From Pseudomonas agarici (lineage in GTDB: Bacteria > Pseudomonadota > Gammaproteobacteria > Pseudomonadales > Pseudomonadaceae), in assembly GCF_900109755.1 (NCBI RefSeq), contig NZ_FOAR01000025.1, forward strand, positions 21,826-85,825: a DNA stretch of 64,000 bases, read 5' to 3'. The translations under genes and the position numbers were made by a program. This document shows positions 42,758 to 51,676 of this stretch, in pieces. The notes beneath the pieces were generated by a model. The model was given only the letters and a program-made list of their open reading frames with translations. It was not told the origin of the DNA and made no database searches. Position 1 is the stretch's first letter. Each line of letters begins with the position of its first letter.

Positions 42758-43864
42758 ATGAAGGCATTAGGTTTTAATAACACCGGCAAGGCTCTCCTTG
42801 CCTTGTCTTTGCTGGGCGCGATGGGTGCCGCTCAGGCCGATGACAAGGTGCTGCACATCTATAACTGGTCCGACTACATTGCCCCGGACACCATCGCGAA
42901 CTTTGAAAAAGAGTCCGGGATCAAGGTGGTCTACGATGTATTCGACAGCAACGAAACCCTGGAAGCCAAGTTGCTGGCCGGCAAGTCCGGTTATGACATC
43001 GTGGTGCCGTCCAATAACTTCCTGGCCAAGCAGATCAAAGCGGGCGTCTATCAGGCGCTGGACAAGTCCAAGCTGTCCAACTACGACAACCTCAACAAGT
43101 CGCTGTTAAAGGCGGTGTCGATCAGCGACCCGGACAATAAGCATGCGTTCCCGTATATGTGGGGCTCGATCGGCATCGGCTACAACCCGCAGAAGGTCAA
43201 GGCGGTGTTGGGCGTGGACAAGATCGATTCATGGGACATCCTGCTCAAGCCGGAAAACATTGCCAAGCTCAAGAGCTGTGGCGTGAGCTTCCTCGATTCG
43301 CCGACCGAGATGTTGCCGGTAGCCCTGCACTACCTGGGCCTGCCGACCGACAGCCAGAAGAAGGAGGACATCAAGAAAGCCGAGGATCTGTTCCTGAAGA
43401 TTCGTCCTTCGATCACCTACTTCCACTCCTCCAAATACATTTCCGATCTGGCCAACGGCAATATCTGCGTCGCCGTCGGTTACTCGGGCGACGTCCAGCA
43501 GGCCAAGTCCCGTGCCGCCGAAGCCGGTGACAAGGTTAAGGTCGCCTACGACATTCCGAAGGAAGGCGCCGGCAGCTTCTACGACATGGTCGCCATTCCC
43601 AAGGACGCGGAAAACGTCGAGGGTGCCTACAAGTTCATGAACTACTTGCTCAAACCGCAAGTCATGGCCTCGATCACCGACAGCGTGCGTTTCCCGAACG
43701 GCAACGAGAAGGCAACCGCCCTGGTCGACAAGAGCATCACCAGCGATCCTGGCATCTATCCGCCCGCCGACGTACAGGCCAAGCTTTATGCCATCGCCGA
43801 CCTGCCGGCGGCGACCCAGCGTGAGCTGACCCGCAGTTGGACCAAGATCAAGTCGGGTAAATAA
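42758..43864 (+). CDS. spuD: Putrescine-binding periplasmic protein SpuD
   Basis: A 368-residue PotF-like binding protein. Its signal peptide ends GAMGAAQA-DDKVLHIYNWSDYI. The polyamine pocket motif YNWSDYIAPDT and the block FDSNETLEAKLLAGKSGYDI are diagnostic. It is a close paralogue of the next gene; SpuD favours putrescine and SpuE spermidine in P. aeruginosa. A 175-base leader precedes it and a strong hairpin follows. Confidence 0.92.
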   Translation: MKALGFNNTGKALLALSLLGAMGAAQADDKVLHIYNWSDYIAPDTIANFEKESGIKVVYDVFDSNETLEAKLLAGKSGYDIVVPSNNFLAKQIKAGVYQALDKSKLSNYDNLNKSLLKAVSISDPDNKHAFPYMWGSIGIGYNPQKVKAVLGVDKIDSWDILLKPENIAKLKSCGVSFLDSPTEMLPVALHYLGLPTDSQKKEDIKKAEDLFLKIRPSITYFHSSKYISDLANGNICVAVGYSGDVQQAKSRAAEAGDKVKVAYDIPKEGAGSFYDMVAIPKDAENVEGAYKFMNYLLKPQVMASITDSVRFPNGNEKATALVDKSITSDPGIYPPADVQAKLYAIADLPAATQRELTRSWTKIKSGK

Positions 43865-43873
43865 TCCGCTCCA

Positions 43874-43909
43874 CTTGTGGGGCCCGGGCAAGCCCGGCCC
43901 CCCCACAAG
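43874..43909 (+). other. Strong intercistronic hairpin between spuD and spuE
   Basis: CTTGTGGGGCCCGGGC pairs with the following GCCCGGCCCCCCACAAG with one bulge, around an AAG-type loop. It starts 9 bases after the spuD stop. No T-run follows. It could stabilise spuD mRNA or attenuate the downstream genes so that the binding protein is made in excess over the transporter core. Confidence 0.6.
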
Positions 43910-44041
43910 GTACACGCCTATCGACAGAAAACTTTGCTGGATCGGTTTATCGAGGGTAAGTTGCGCGCCGGTTTTGTCACCGGGTGGTTTGACGCCATGT
44001 GACCGGGGCAACTCAGGCCCAACTAATGAGAGGACCTGCGA

Positions 44042-45136
44042 GTGTCTATTTCTTTGTTTCGCAAAGCCATGCTGGTCGGTGCCGGCCTGACGTTGGCCGT
44101 CAGTATCCAGGCCGCGCCCACCGTGCATATTTATAACTGGTCCGATTATATCGGCGAGAGCACTTTGGCTGACTTCGAGAAGGCGACCGGCATCAAGCCG
44201 GTCTATGACGTCTTCGATTCCAATGAAACCCTGGAAGGCAAGTTGCTGGCCGGGCATACCGGCTATGACGTAGTCGTGCCGTCCAACCACTTCCTCGGCA
44301 AGCAGATCAAGGCCGGCGCCTTCCAGAAGCTCGACAAGTCGCAATTGCCCAACTACGCCAACCTCGATCCGCTGTTGCTCAAGCGCCTGGAGAAGAACGA
44401 TCCGGGTAACCAGTACGCCGTGCCGTACCTCTGGGGCACCAATGGCATTGGCTATAACGTCGAGAAGGTCAAGGCGGCGCTGGGTGTCGACAAGATCGAC
44501 TCCTGGGCGGTGCTGTTCGAGCCGCAGAACATCGAGAAGCTTTCCGGTTGTGGCGTGGCCTTCCTCGATTCGGCCGATGAAATGCTCCCGGCGGTGCTGA
44601 ACTATATGGGCCTGAGCCCCAACAGCACCGATGAAAAGGATTACCGGCGGGCTGAAGAGAAGTTGCTCAAGGTACGGCCATACATCACCTATTTCAACTC
44701 GTCCAAGTACATTTCGGATCTGGCCAACGGTGAGATTTGCATAGCGGCTGGCTTCTCCGGCGACATCTTCCAGGCCAGGAAACGCGCCCAAGAGGCGAAG
44801 AAAGGCGTGGATATCGCCTACGTGATTCCCAAGGAAGGCGCTAACCTCTGGTTCGATATGCTGGCGATTCCCAAGGACGCCGGTAATGCCAAAGAGGCTC
44901 ATGCTTTCATCAATTATCTGCTGCAACCTGAAGCCATCGCCCAGGTCAGTGATTATGTCGGCTATGCCAACCCGAACCCGAAGGCTGGTGAATTGATGGA
45001 TCAATCCGTGCGCACCGACGAAGCGGTTTACCCACCGCAAACGGTGGTGGACAAGCTGTATGTCAATTCTGAGCTACCCCCGAAAATCCAACGTTTGATG
45101 ACCCGTAGCTGGACCAAGGTGAAGTCGGGCAAGTAG
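44042..45136 (+). CDS. spuE: Spermidine-binding periplasmic protein SpuE
   Basis: A 364-residue paralogue of SpuD starting at GTG with GAGAGGAC upstream. The signal peptide ends LAVSIQA-APTVHIYNWSDYIG. FDSNETLEGKLLAGHTGYDV is shared with SpuD, and both end with the same RSWTKVKSGK type of tail. SpuE in P. aeruginosa is the spermidine receptor and influences type III secretion there (family knowledge). Whether this copy keeps that specificity is not readable. Confidence 0.91.
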   Translation: MSISLFRKAMLVGAGLTLAVSIQAAPTVHIYNWSDYIGESTLADFEKATGIKPVYDVFDSNETLEGKLLAGHTGYDVVVPSNHFLGKQIKAGAFQKLDKSQLPNYANLDPLLLKRLEKNDPGNQYAVPYLWGTNGIGYNVEKVKAALGVDKIDSWAVLFEPQNIEKLSGCGVAFLDSADEMLPAVLNYMGLSPNSTDEKDYRRAEEKLLKVRPYITYFNSSKYISDLANGEICIAAGFSGDIFQARKRAQEAKKGVDIAYVIPKEGANLWFDMLAIPKDAGNAKEAHAFINYLLQPEAIAQVSDYVGYANPNPKAGELMDQSVRTDEAVYPPQTVVDKLYVNSELPPKIQRLMTRSWTKVKSGK

Positions 45137-45216
45137 TCCGCCGGGGCCTTCGGGTCAAACTATCCAATGCCGGGCTGTCTTGGCCTCGCGGTTAAATTTT
45201 GTTGGGAGTTTTGCAA

Positions 45217-46359
45217 ATGGCTGTTGCCTCCGGCGCCTATAAGAAAGCCCTCGAGGGCGATCAATCACCCAAGCAGGTGTTGGTCAAGATCGACCGGGTC
45301 ACAAAGAAGTTCGACGAAACGATTGCCGTGGACGATGTGTCCCTGGACATCAAGAAGGGCGAGATCTTCGCCCTGCTCGGGGGCTCGGGTTCGGGTAAAT
45401 CCACCTTGCTGCGCATGCTCGCAGGTTTTGAGCGGCCGACCGAAGGTCGGATCTACCTCGATGGCGTGGACATCACCGAGATGCCACCCTACGAGCGGCC
45501 AATCAACATGATGTTTCAGTCCTATGCGTTATTCCCGCACATGACCGTGGCGCAGAACATCGCTTTCGGTCTGCAACAAGACAAGATCCCGAAAGCCGAG
45601 GTCGATGCCCGCGTGGCCGAAATGCTCAAGTTGGTGCAAATGAGCCAGTATGCCAAGCGCAAGCCGCACCAGCTCTCCGGCGGCCAGCGCCAGCGCGTGG
45701 CCCTGGCCCGTTCCCTGGCCAAGCGACCGAAGCTGTTGCTGCTCGACGAGCCCATGGGGGCTCTGGACAAGAAGTTGCGTTCGCAGATGCAGCTTGAGCT
45801 TGTCGAGATCATCGAACGCGTCGGCGTGACCTGCGTCATGGTGACCCACGATCAGGAAGAGGCCATGACCATGGCCGAGCGGATCGCGATCATGCACCTG
45901 GGCTGGATCGCCCAGATCGGTAGCCCGATTGATATCTATGAAACCCCGACCAGCCGGCTGGTCTGCGAGTTTATCGGCAACGTCAATATCTTCGAAGGCT
46001 CGGTGGTCGATGACGCCGAAGGTTATGCGCGGATCACCAGTCCCGAACTGGAGCGCAATATCTACGTCGGTCACGGCGTAAGCACGTCGGTCCAGGACAA
46101 GAGTGTGACCTACGCGATTCGTCCGGAGAAGCTGCTGGTCACCACGACGCCGCCGCAGTGTGAGTACAACTGGTCACGCGGCAAGGTACACGATATCGCC
46201 TACCTGGGCGGTCACTCGGTGTTCTACGTCGAGCTGCCAAGTGGCAAGCTGGTACAGTCCTTTGTCGCCAACGCTGAACGCCAGGGCGCGCGGCCGACCT
46301 GGGGCGACGAAGTATACGTCTGGTGGGAAGACGACAGCGGCGTGGTACTGCGTTCATGA
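45217..46359 (+). CDS. spuF: Polyamine ABC transporter ATP-binding protein SpuF
   Basis: A 380-residue PotG-like ATPase. Walker A GGSGSGKST, signature LSGGQRQRVALARSL, Walker B LLLLDEPMGALDKKLRSQM, H-loop MVTHDQEEAMTMAERI. A C-terminal TOBE domain of about 100 residues ends WWEDDSGVVLRS. The ATG at 45217 follows TTGGGAG; an earlier TTG at 45199 is less likely. It overlaps spuG by four bases. Confidence 0.92.
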   Translation: MAVASGAYKKALEGDQSPKQVLVKIDRVTKKFDETIAVDDVSLDIKKGEIFALLGGSGSGKSTLLRMLAGFERPTEGRIYLDGVDITEMPPYERPINMMFQSYALFPHMTVAQNIAFGLQQDKIPKAEVDARVAEMLKLVQMSQYAKRKPHQLSGGQRQRVALARSLAKRPKLLLLDEPMGALDKKLRSQMQLELVEIIERVGVTCVMVTHDQEEAMTMAERIAIMHLGWIAQIGSPIDIYETPTSRLVCEFIGNVNIFEGSVVDDAEGYARITSPELERNIYVGHGVSTSVQDKSVTYAIRPEKLLVTTTPPQCEYNWSRGKVHDIAYLGGHSVFYVELPSGKLVQSFVANAERQGARPTWGDEVYVWWEDDSGVVLRS

Positions 46360-47276
46360 ACCTGCGAAAGCTCAAGCGCCGTCTGCATCGAATAACCCCC
46401 TCTGGCCGTCATGCGGTCATCGGGATCCCTTTCCTCTGGTTGTTCCTGTTCTTCATGTTGCCGTTCTTCATCGTCCTGAAGATCAGCTTTGCTGAAGCGG
46501 ATGTGGCGATTCCGCCGTATACCGAGATCTACACCTTCGTCGAACAGAAGATGCAACTGGTCCTCAACCTCGGCAACTATTCGATGCTGGGCGACGATGG
46601 CCTGTACCTCGCGGCGTACCTCGGCTCGCTGAAGATGGCCTTGTTCAGCACGCTGCTGTGCCTGCTGATCGGCTACCCGATGGCCTACGCCATCGCTAGC
46701 GCCCGCAAGGAATTGCAGACCGTGTTGGTGCTGCTGATTATGATGCCGACCTGGACCGCGATTCTGATCCGCGTCTATGCCTGGATGGGCATTCTCAGCA
46801 ACAACGGGTTGCTCAACGCGTTCCTGATGTGGACCGGGCTGATCGATGAGCCGCTGCAGATCCTCAATACCAACCTGGCGGTGTATATCGGCGTGGTGTA
46901 TTCCTATCTGCCGTTCATGATCCTGCCGCTGTACGCCAACCTCGTGAAGCACGACTACAGTCTGCTGGAGGCCGCGTCCGACCTGGGTTCGAGCCGCTTC
47001 AACAGCTTCTGGAAGATCACCGTGCCACTGTCGAAGAATGGCATCATCGCCGGCTGCATGCTGGTGTTCATTCCGGTGGTGGGTGAGTTCGTGATTCCCG
47101 AGCTGCTTGGCGGTCCGGAAACCCTGATGATCGGTAAAGTGCTTTGGCAAGAATTCTTCAATAACCGTGACTGGCCGGTGGCGTCCGCGCTCGCGGTGGT
47201 GATGCTGGCGATCCTGATCGTGCCGATCATTCTGTTCAACCGCAGTCAGGCTAAAGAAATGGAGGGCAAGGAATGA
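46356..47276 (+). CDS. spuG: Polyamine ABC transporter permease SpuG
   Basis: A 306-residue PotH-like permease with six predicted helices; the first is IGIPFLWLFLFFMLPFFIVL. The EAA loop is LLEAASDLGSSRFNSFWKIT. It overlaps both neighbours by four bases, so spuFGH are translationally coupled. Confidence 0.92.
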   Translation: MNLRKLKRRLHRITPSGRHAVIGIPFLWLFLFFMLPFFIVLKISFAEADVAIPPYTEIYTFVEQKMQLVLNLGNYSMLGDDGLYLAAYLGSLKMALFSTLLCLLIGYPMAYAIASARKELQTVLVLLIMMPTWTAILIRVYAWMGILSNNGLLNAFLMWTGLIDEPLQILNTNLAVYIGVVYSYLPFMILPLYANLVKHDYSLLEAASDLGSSRFNSFWKITVPLSKNGIIAGCMLVFIPVVGEFVIPELLGGPETLMIGKVLWQEFFNNRDWPVASALAVVMLAILIVPIILFNRSQAKEMEGKE

Positions 47277-48163
47277 GGCGCTTCAGTTTTTCCAACCTGA
47301 TGCTGGTACTGGGCCTGGTGTTCATCTACCTGCCGATGCTGATTCTGGTGATCTACTCGTTCAACGCCTCCAAACTGGTGACGGTCTGGGGCGGCTGGTC
47401 GGTGAAGTGGTACGTCGGCCTGCTGGATAACAGCCAACTGATGGGCTCGGTTGCCCGCTCGCTGGAAATCGCCTGCTACACCGCGATTGCGGCGGTGGCG
47501 CTGGGCACCCTGGCGGCGTTCGTCCTGACCCGTATCACCCGCTTCAAAGGCCGCACCCTGTTCGGTGGCCTGGTCACGGCGCCGTTGGTGATGCCGGAGG
47601 TGATTACCGGTCTGTCGCTGTTGCTGCTGTTCGTGGCCATGGCGCAGATGATCGGCTGGCCCCAGGAGCGTGGCATCGTCACCATCTGGATCGCCCATAC
47701 CACGTTCTGCGCGGCCTATGTGGCGGTGGTGGTATCGGCGCGGCTGCGCGAGCTTGACCTGTCCATCGAGGAAGCGGCCATGGACCTCGGCGCACGCCCG
47801 TGGAAGGTGTTCTTCCTGATCACCATCCCGATGATCGCGCCCTCGCTGGCGGCGGGCGGCATGATGTCTTTCGCCTTGTCCCTGGATGACCTGGTACTGG
47901 CCAGCTTCGTTTCGGGTCCAGGTTCCACCACCTTGCCGATGGAAGTGTTCTCGGCGGTGCGCCTGGGCGTGAAGCCGGAAATCAACGCGGTGGCCAGCCT
48001 GATCCTGCTGGCGGTGTCGCTGGTGACTTTTCTGGTCTGGTACTTCAGTCGCCAGGCCGAGGAGCGCCGCAAGAAGGCTATCCAGCAAGCCATCGAGGAA
48101 GGGGCGGCCAACTCCTGGAAACAGCCGGACGTGCGTCGCGCGCCTGCCACCGAGGCCGTGTAG
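47273..48163 (+). CDS. spuH: Polyamine ABC transporter permease SpuH
   Basis: A 296-residue PotI-like permease, the partner of SpuG. The first helix is LVLGLVFIYLPMLILVIYSF. The EAA loop is IEEAAMDLGARPWKVFFLIT, followed by SFALSLDDLVLASFVSGPGS, typical of PotI. The C-terminal 40 residues are charged and variable. It ends the spu operon. Confidence 0.92.
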   Translation: MRRFSFSNLMLVLGLVFIYLPMLILVIYSFNASKLVTVWGGWSVKWYVGLLDNSQLMGSVARSLEIACYTAIAAVALGTLAAFVLTRITRFKGRTLFGGLVTAPLVMPEVITGLSLLLLFVAMAQMIGWPQERGIVTIWIAHTTFCAAYVAVVVSARLRELDLSIEEAAMDLGARPWKVFFLITIPMIAPSLAAGGMMSFALSLDDLVLASFVSGPGSTTLPMEVFSAVRLGVKPEINAVASLILLAVSLVTFLVWYFSRQAEERRKKAIQQAIEEGAANSWKQPDVRRAPATEAV

Positions 48164-48337
48164 CCCTCAAAAGCCTCGCGGGCCAGCGGGAATGCCAATC
48201 GCCTGCACCCACGGGGCTCTGGGTCTTACCCCGCAATCAGGTAAGCCTCGGAGCTGGGAGGGTGGCGCCGCGGCAGTTGCGCCGGCATTTTGTCGGTTTG
48301 GCGGGTTAAAACGTATTTCGTCTGGAATGATTCCGAT

Positions 48338-48366
48338 AGGACTGAATTAAGACTAAACTTAGTCCT
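48338..48366 (+). promoter_or_regulatory. Candidate autoregulatory operator of the toxin-antitoxin pair
   Basis: Two nested palindromes lie 25-50 bases before the antitoxin start. GACTAA (48351-48356) and TTAGTC (48359-48364) have a 2-base gap, and AGGACT (48338-48343) with AGTCCT (48361-48366) encloses them. Antitoxins of the Phd/YefM class repress their own promoter through such repeats. Confidence 0.55.
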
Positions 48367-48390
48367 GTCAATTCGAGGCGAAGACTCCTT

Positions 48391-48660
48391 ATGAAATATT
48401 CCTCACAGATCCGACCGATCAGCTACTTGAAAAGCCATACGGCAGAAATCGTCAAGTCCATCACCGAAAGTCGTGAGCCGTTGTTGATCACCCAGAATGG
48501 CGAAGCCAAGCTCGTTGTCATGGATGTGCGAAGCTATGAAGAGCATGAAGAGACAATGGCGCTCTTGAAGCTATTGGCGCTGGGTAACAAAGAAATAGAG
48601 CAAGGCCACTTCCGTAGCGCGCAAGAGCTCTTCGCAGAGCTGGATGAGATTGAAGAATAA
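48391..48660 (+). CDS. Type II antitoxin, Phd/YefM family
   Basis: An 89-residue antitoxin. The N-terminal Phd/YefM DNA-binding fold is visible in KYSSQIRPISYLKSHTAEIV and ESREPLLITQNGEAKLVVMD, with VRSYEEHEETMALLKLL next. The acidic C-terminus (AQELFAELDEIEE) is the part expected to wrap the toxin. Its TAA shares the A with the toxin's ATG. It lies between spuH and hacB, which are adjacent in P. aeruginosa, so the pair is an insertion. Confidence 0.88.
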   Translation: MKYSSQIRPISYLKSHTAEIVKSITESREPLLITQNGEAKLVVMDVRSYEEHEETMALLKLLALGNKEIEQGHFRSAQELFAELDEIEE

Positions 48661-48992
48661 TGAAGGTGGATGTCGTCATTCTTCGATCGGCGGAAATCGA
48701 TTTGAAGGAACTCAGGAGTTACCTGCTGAGAAATTTCTCCGCACAAGCCTGGAATGATAGCTACGGCAAGCTCAAGGACACGATTGGTCATTTGGCGATG
48801 TCGCCCTATGCAGGTTCTGTCCCGACGGAAATCGAAAAGCTCCACCTGAACCAATACGGCCAGGCTGTATCGGGCTTGAATCGCATCATCTATGAGCTGC
48901 GTGGTGAGAAAATCTACATTCATATTATTGCTGATACACGCAAGAACTTGCCTGATTTATTGGTCAAGCGGTTGATGCGCGTTGATCGGTAA
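48660..48992 (+). CDS. Type II toxin, RelE/ParE superfamily
   Basis: A 110-residue basic protein of the RelE/ParE fold. Visible parts are VVILRSAEIDLKELRSYLLR, a helix pair, and the last strands GLNRIIYELRGEKIYIHIIA followed by DTRKNLPDLLVKRL. The family includes ribosome-dependent RNases and gyrase inhibitors; the ParE-type N-terminus with long helices suggests ParE, but this is not decisive. It is translated by one-base overlap from the antitoxin and ends 17 bases before the convergent hacB stop. Confidence 0.85.
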   Translation: MKVDVVILRSAEIDLKELRSYLLRNFSAQAWNDSYGKLKDTIGHLAMSPYAGSVPTEIEKLHLNQYGQAVSGLNRIIYELRGEKIYIHIIADTRKNLPDLLVKRLMRVDR

Positions 48993-49009
48993 ACAGCGGC
49001 GATCAGGGA

Positions 49010-51376
49010 TTATTTGGCCGGTATCAGCTTGAGTACGCCGTGGGTATTGGCCGAGACCTCGACTTCGTTTATATGCGCCTGCTCGTACCCGCCTTCGATA
49101 TAGGTTTGGGCCTGGTCGCTGTAATGCTTGTCGAACAGCACCCCGCTCTGTCCCACCGGGTTGATGGTCAGGCCGTGACCTGGGTCGGCGAAGTCGATCA
49201 AGCGTCGGGTCGACGGACCATAGGTCACCCGCCAGGGCGCCGGGCCGATTTTCGCCGAGAGGTTGTTCGGTACTTCGTGGCTGCCCGGCGCCTCGAATGG
49301 GCCGACATTGAACAACCGGTCCAGCGGCTTCTGCCGTCCCAGTGGATGGCCGTGGGTCAGGGTATGGGCCTTGCCCCACGTCCAGGCGGCCGAGTCGTCG
49401 CCATAGGTGGTCCTGAGATGGGCCAGTGTCGCCTGCCAGGCGCGTTTCACCGTGTCGGCGCGGTTGCCGTTCCACCAGGGCGAATGTTCATCGGCTGCCA
49501 GGCGCGGCAACGCGGCGTCCACCACCCGGGTGTTGAGCAGCGTGTTGAAGTAGTCGTCGCCGAGCTTGTCATGCATGGCCGCGTGGGCCAGTTCGTAGAG
49601 AAACTGGTTGAACAGCGTGGCGCTGGTGGAGCTGATCGGGTAATCGCCCTTCCACATCGCCAACTGTTCTACCAGCTTCAGCTCGGTCGGGTTCTTCGCC
49701 GCTTCGCGTAGCGTCGGCAGTAATGGCCTGAGCAGTCGTGGGCCATAGTCGGTGGTGGTGCCCAGTTGCAGTTTCTGGCTGTTCTCCAGACTCCAGCGCA
49801 CGCTGGTATCGGCCAGTTGTCGGTTCAGTTGCTGGCCGCGATCGGCGAGGTTGTAATAACCGGGAATGACCATGCCGGTGGGTGATACCGGCTGGGTGTT
49901 GGCCGAAACGATATAGCCGCGTGCCGGGTTCTCTTCCTGGGGATTGGCGCTGAAGGGATAGAAGCCGTCCTGGTCGGCGTCGCGGGTGCTGCCATCGAGG
50001 ATAAAGGCCGGGTTGACCCCTGCCGGGCGCCTGGGCAGCAACGCCGCGCTCCACCCGCCGATATCGCCCTTGGCGTTGGCCCATATCAGGTTCAGGCCGG
50101 GCGCCTGGATCTTGCTGGCGGCGTCGCGCGCCTTGTCCAGCGTATCGGCGCGGTTGAGTTCGTAGAAACCCTGGAGAATCGGGTTCGGGGTTTCGAGAAA
50201 GGCCCACCACATGGCGATTGGCCTGGCCCCGGCGTTGGCCCCGATCACGTCGTTGACGATCGGTCCGTGGGGCGACTGGAGCAGGGTAATCGTCACTGGC
50301 GACTGACCCTTGACTGCGATCTGCTGTTCGCTGCGAGTCATCTCGACCCACTGGCCGTGGTACCAGACCTGGTTGGGGTTGTCGGGATTGGTCTTCTCGG
50401 CGATCAGGTCCAGGTCATCGTTCTGGAACATGGTCAGGCTCCAGCCGAAGGCCGGATTGTTGCCAAGAAAGGCGAACGGCACCAATGCCTGGTGGTAACC
50501 GTACAACTCAAAATTGGGCGCCGACAGTTGTGCCTCGTACCACACCGCCGGGGTCGAGAAACCGATATGCGGGTCGCCCGCCAGCAACGGCTTGCCGCTT
50601 TTGGTCCGGCTGCCCGATACCGCCCAGGCGTTGCTGCCTTCGAACTGCGCCACTCCGGCATCGCGCAGGGCTTGATCGCTCAGCCGGGCCAGCGCGCCGA
50701 GGCCTTTCCAGTCGGCATCGGCCAACGGCGTCGGGGAGCCGAGCGCGCCCTGGGGACGCCACTCCAGATCGAACACCTTCAGGTAGTCGGCGCCCAGTTT
50801 GTCCCGCACATAGGTCAGCAGCGGTTCGGTGCGCAATGCAGTGGCGAAACTGTAGGCCATGTAGCCGGCGACGCTGATGGTATCTTCGGCGGTAAAGGGC
50901 CTGCGCTCGATGCCCAGCACGTCGAACTCCAGCGGCCTGGCATGACTGGCCTGGTACTGGTTGATACCGTCCAGATAGGCTTGCAGTGCGTTCCAGGCCG
51001 GGGATTGTTTGTCCAGTTCGGCGACATAACGGTCGGCGCGATCACGGATGCGCAGGCTGCGCAACAGCTTGTCGGTTTCCAGGGTCTTGGGACCGAGGAC
51101 CTCGGACAGCTCGCCGCGTGCCAGGCGCCGGATGATTTCCATCTGGAACAAGCGGTCCTGGGCATGCACATAACCCAGGGCACAATACAGGTCGGTCTCG
51201 TTCTCGGCACGGATATGCGGCACACCGCGCTCGTCGTAACGCACGGTGACCGGCCCATGCAGATTGCCCAGCGTGACCTGGCCCTGACGCGTCGGCAGTT
51301 TGCCCTGGACGTACCAGGTACCCCCGCCGGCCAGGGCGACGACCAAGACGACGAGAATGATCAGGCTGCGTTTCAT
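49010..51376 (-). CDS. hacB: Penicillin-acylase-family acyl-homoserine lactone acylase, HacB-like
   Basis: A 788-residue Ntn hydrolase precursor with a membrane/signal segment (SLIILVVLVVALAGGGTWYV). Autoproteolysis should occur before Ser248 in AQFEGSNAWAVSGS, giving an alpha part of about 247 and a beta part of about 541 residues. The conserved GKPLLAGDPHIGFS follows. Members of this family hydrolyse long-chain N-acyl-homoserine lactones or beta-lactam side chains. HacB (PA0305) lies right after the spu genes in P. aeruginosa, which supports the name here. The start at 51376 precedes the signal; the frame runs open to 51481. Confidence 0.87.
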   Translation of the reverse strand: MKRSLIILVVLVVALAGGGTWYVQGKLPTRQGQVTLGNLHGPVTVRYDERGVPHIRAENETDLYCALGYVHAQDRLFQMEIIRRLARGELSEVLGPKTLETDKLLRSLRIRDRADRYVAELDKQSPAWNALQAYLDGINQYQASHARPLEFDVLGIERRPFTAEDTISVAGYMAYSFATALRTEPLLTYVRDKLGADYLKVFDLEWRPQGALGSPTPLADADWKGLGALARLSDQALRDAGVAQFEGSNAWAVSGSRTKSGKPLLAGDPHIGFSTPAVWYEAQLSAPNFELYGYHQALVPFAFLGNNPAFGWSLTMFQNDDLDLIAEKTNPDNPNQVWYHGQWVEMTRSEQQIAVKGQSPVTITLLQSPHGPIVNDVIGANAGARPIAMWWAFLETPNPILQGFYELNRADTLDKARDAASKIQAPGLNLIWANAKGDIGGWSAALLPRRPAGVNPAFILDGSTRDADQDGFYPFSANPQEENPARGYIVSANTQPVSPTGMVIPGYYNLADRGQQLNRQLADTSVRWSLENSQKLQLGTTTDYGPRLLRPLLPTLREAAKNPTELKLVEQLAMWKGDYPISSTSATLFNQFLYELAHAAMHDKLGDDYFNTLLNTRVVDAALPRLAADEHSPWWNGNRADTVKRAWQATLAHLRTTYGDDSAAWTWGKAHTLTHGHPLGRQKPLDRLFNVGPFEAPGSHEVPNNLSAKIGPAPWRVTYGPSTRRLIDFADPGHGLTINPVGQSGVLFDKHYSDQAQTYIEGGYEQAHINEVEVSANTHGVLKLIPAK

Positions 51377-51676
51377 GCGGGGTTCCTTGTGCGGGCCAGG
51401 GCTGCCGGTACGGTCGGGAAGGATCATCACCGGTCGGGCTGGATATGCATTGGGCAAAGACAGGATTTTTTCATGGTACACAGCGTTTGTAGCTTTTTGC
51501 TTACTGTGTTGTAGAAGTAGGGTCTCGCTATTTTTTTGTTCCTATCTTTGACGTCGCGAAAGTGGGTAAGTCTCGCGCTTATGCCCATGACAGTCTCTGG
51601 TATTTCTCCGGGCTCGTATGGCCGAGTCAGCGTGAGTGGAGCAGAAATTGATCAACAGCACTCGCCACACGGGTCA
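51377..51676. other. Intergenic region between hacB and a thioredoxin-like gene
   Basis: 300 bases between two minus-strand genes. It contains the probable hacB promoter near 51480-51540, where T-rich sequence occurs. No gene is supported. Confidence 0.4.

Noticed and set aside
43229..45040. 603-codon minus-strand frame opposite spuD and spuE
   Set aside because: It is antisense to two paralogous, clearly functional genes and repeats their symmetry; a shadow.
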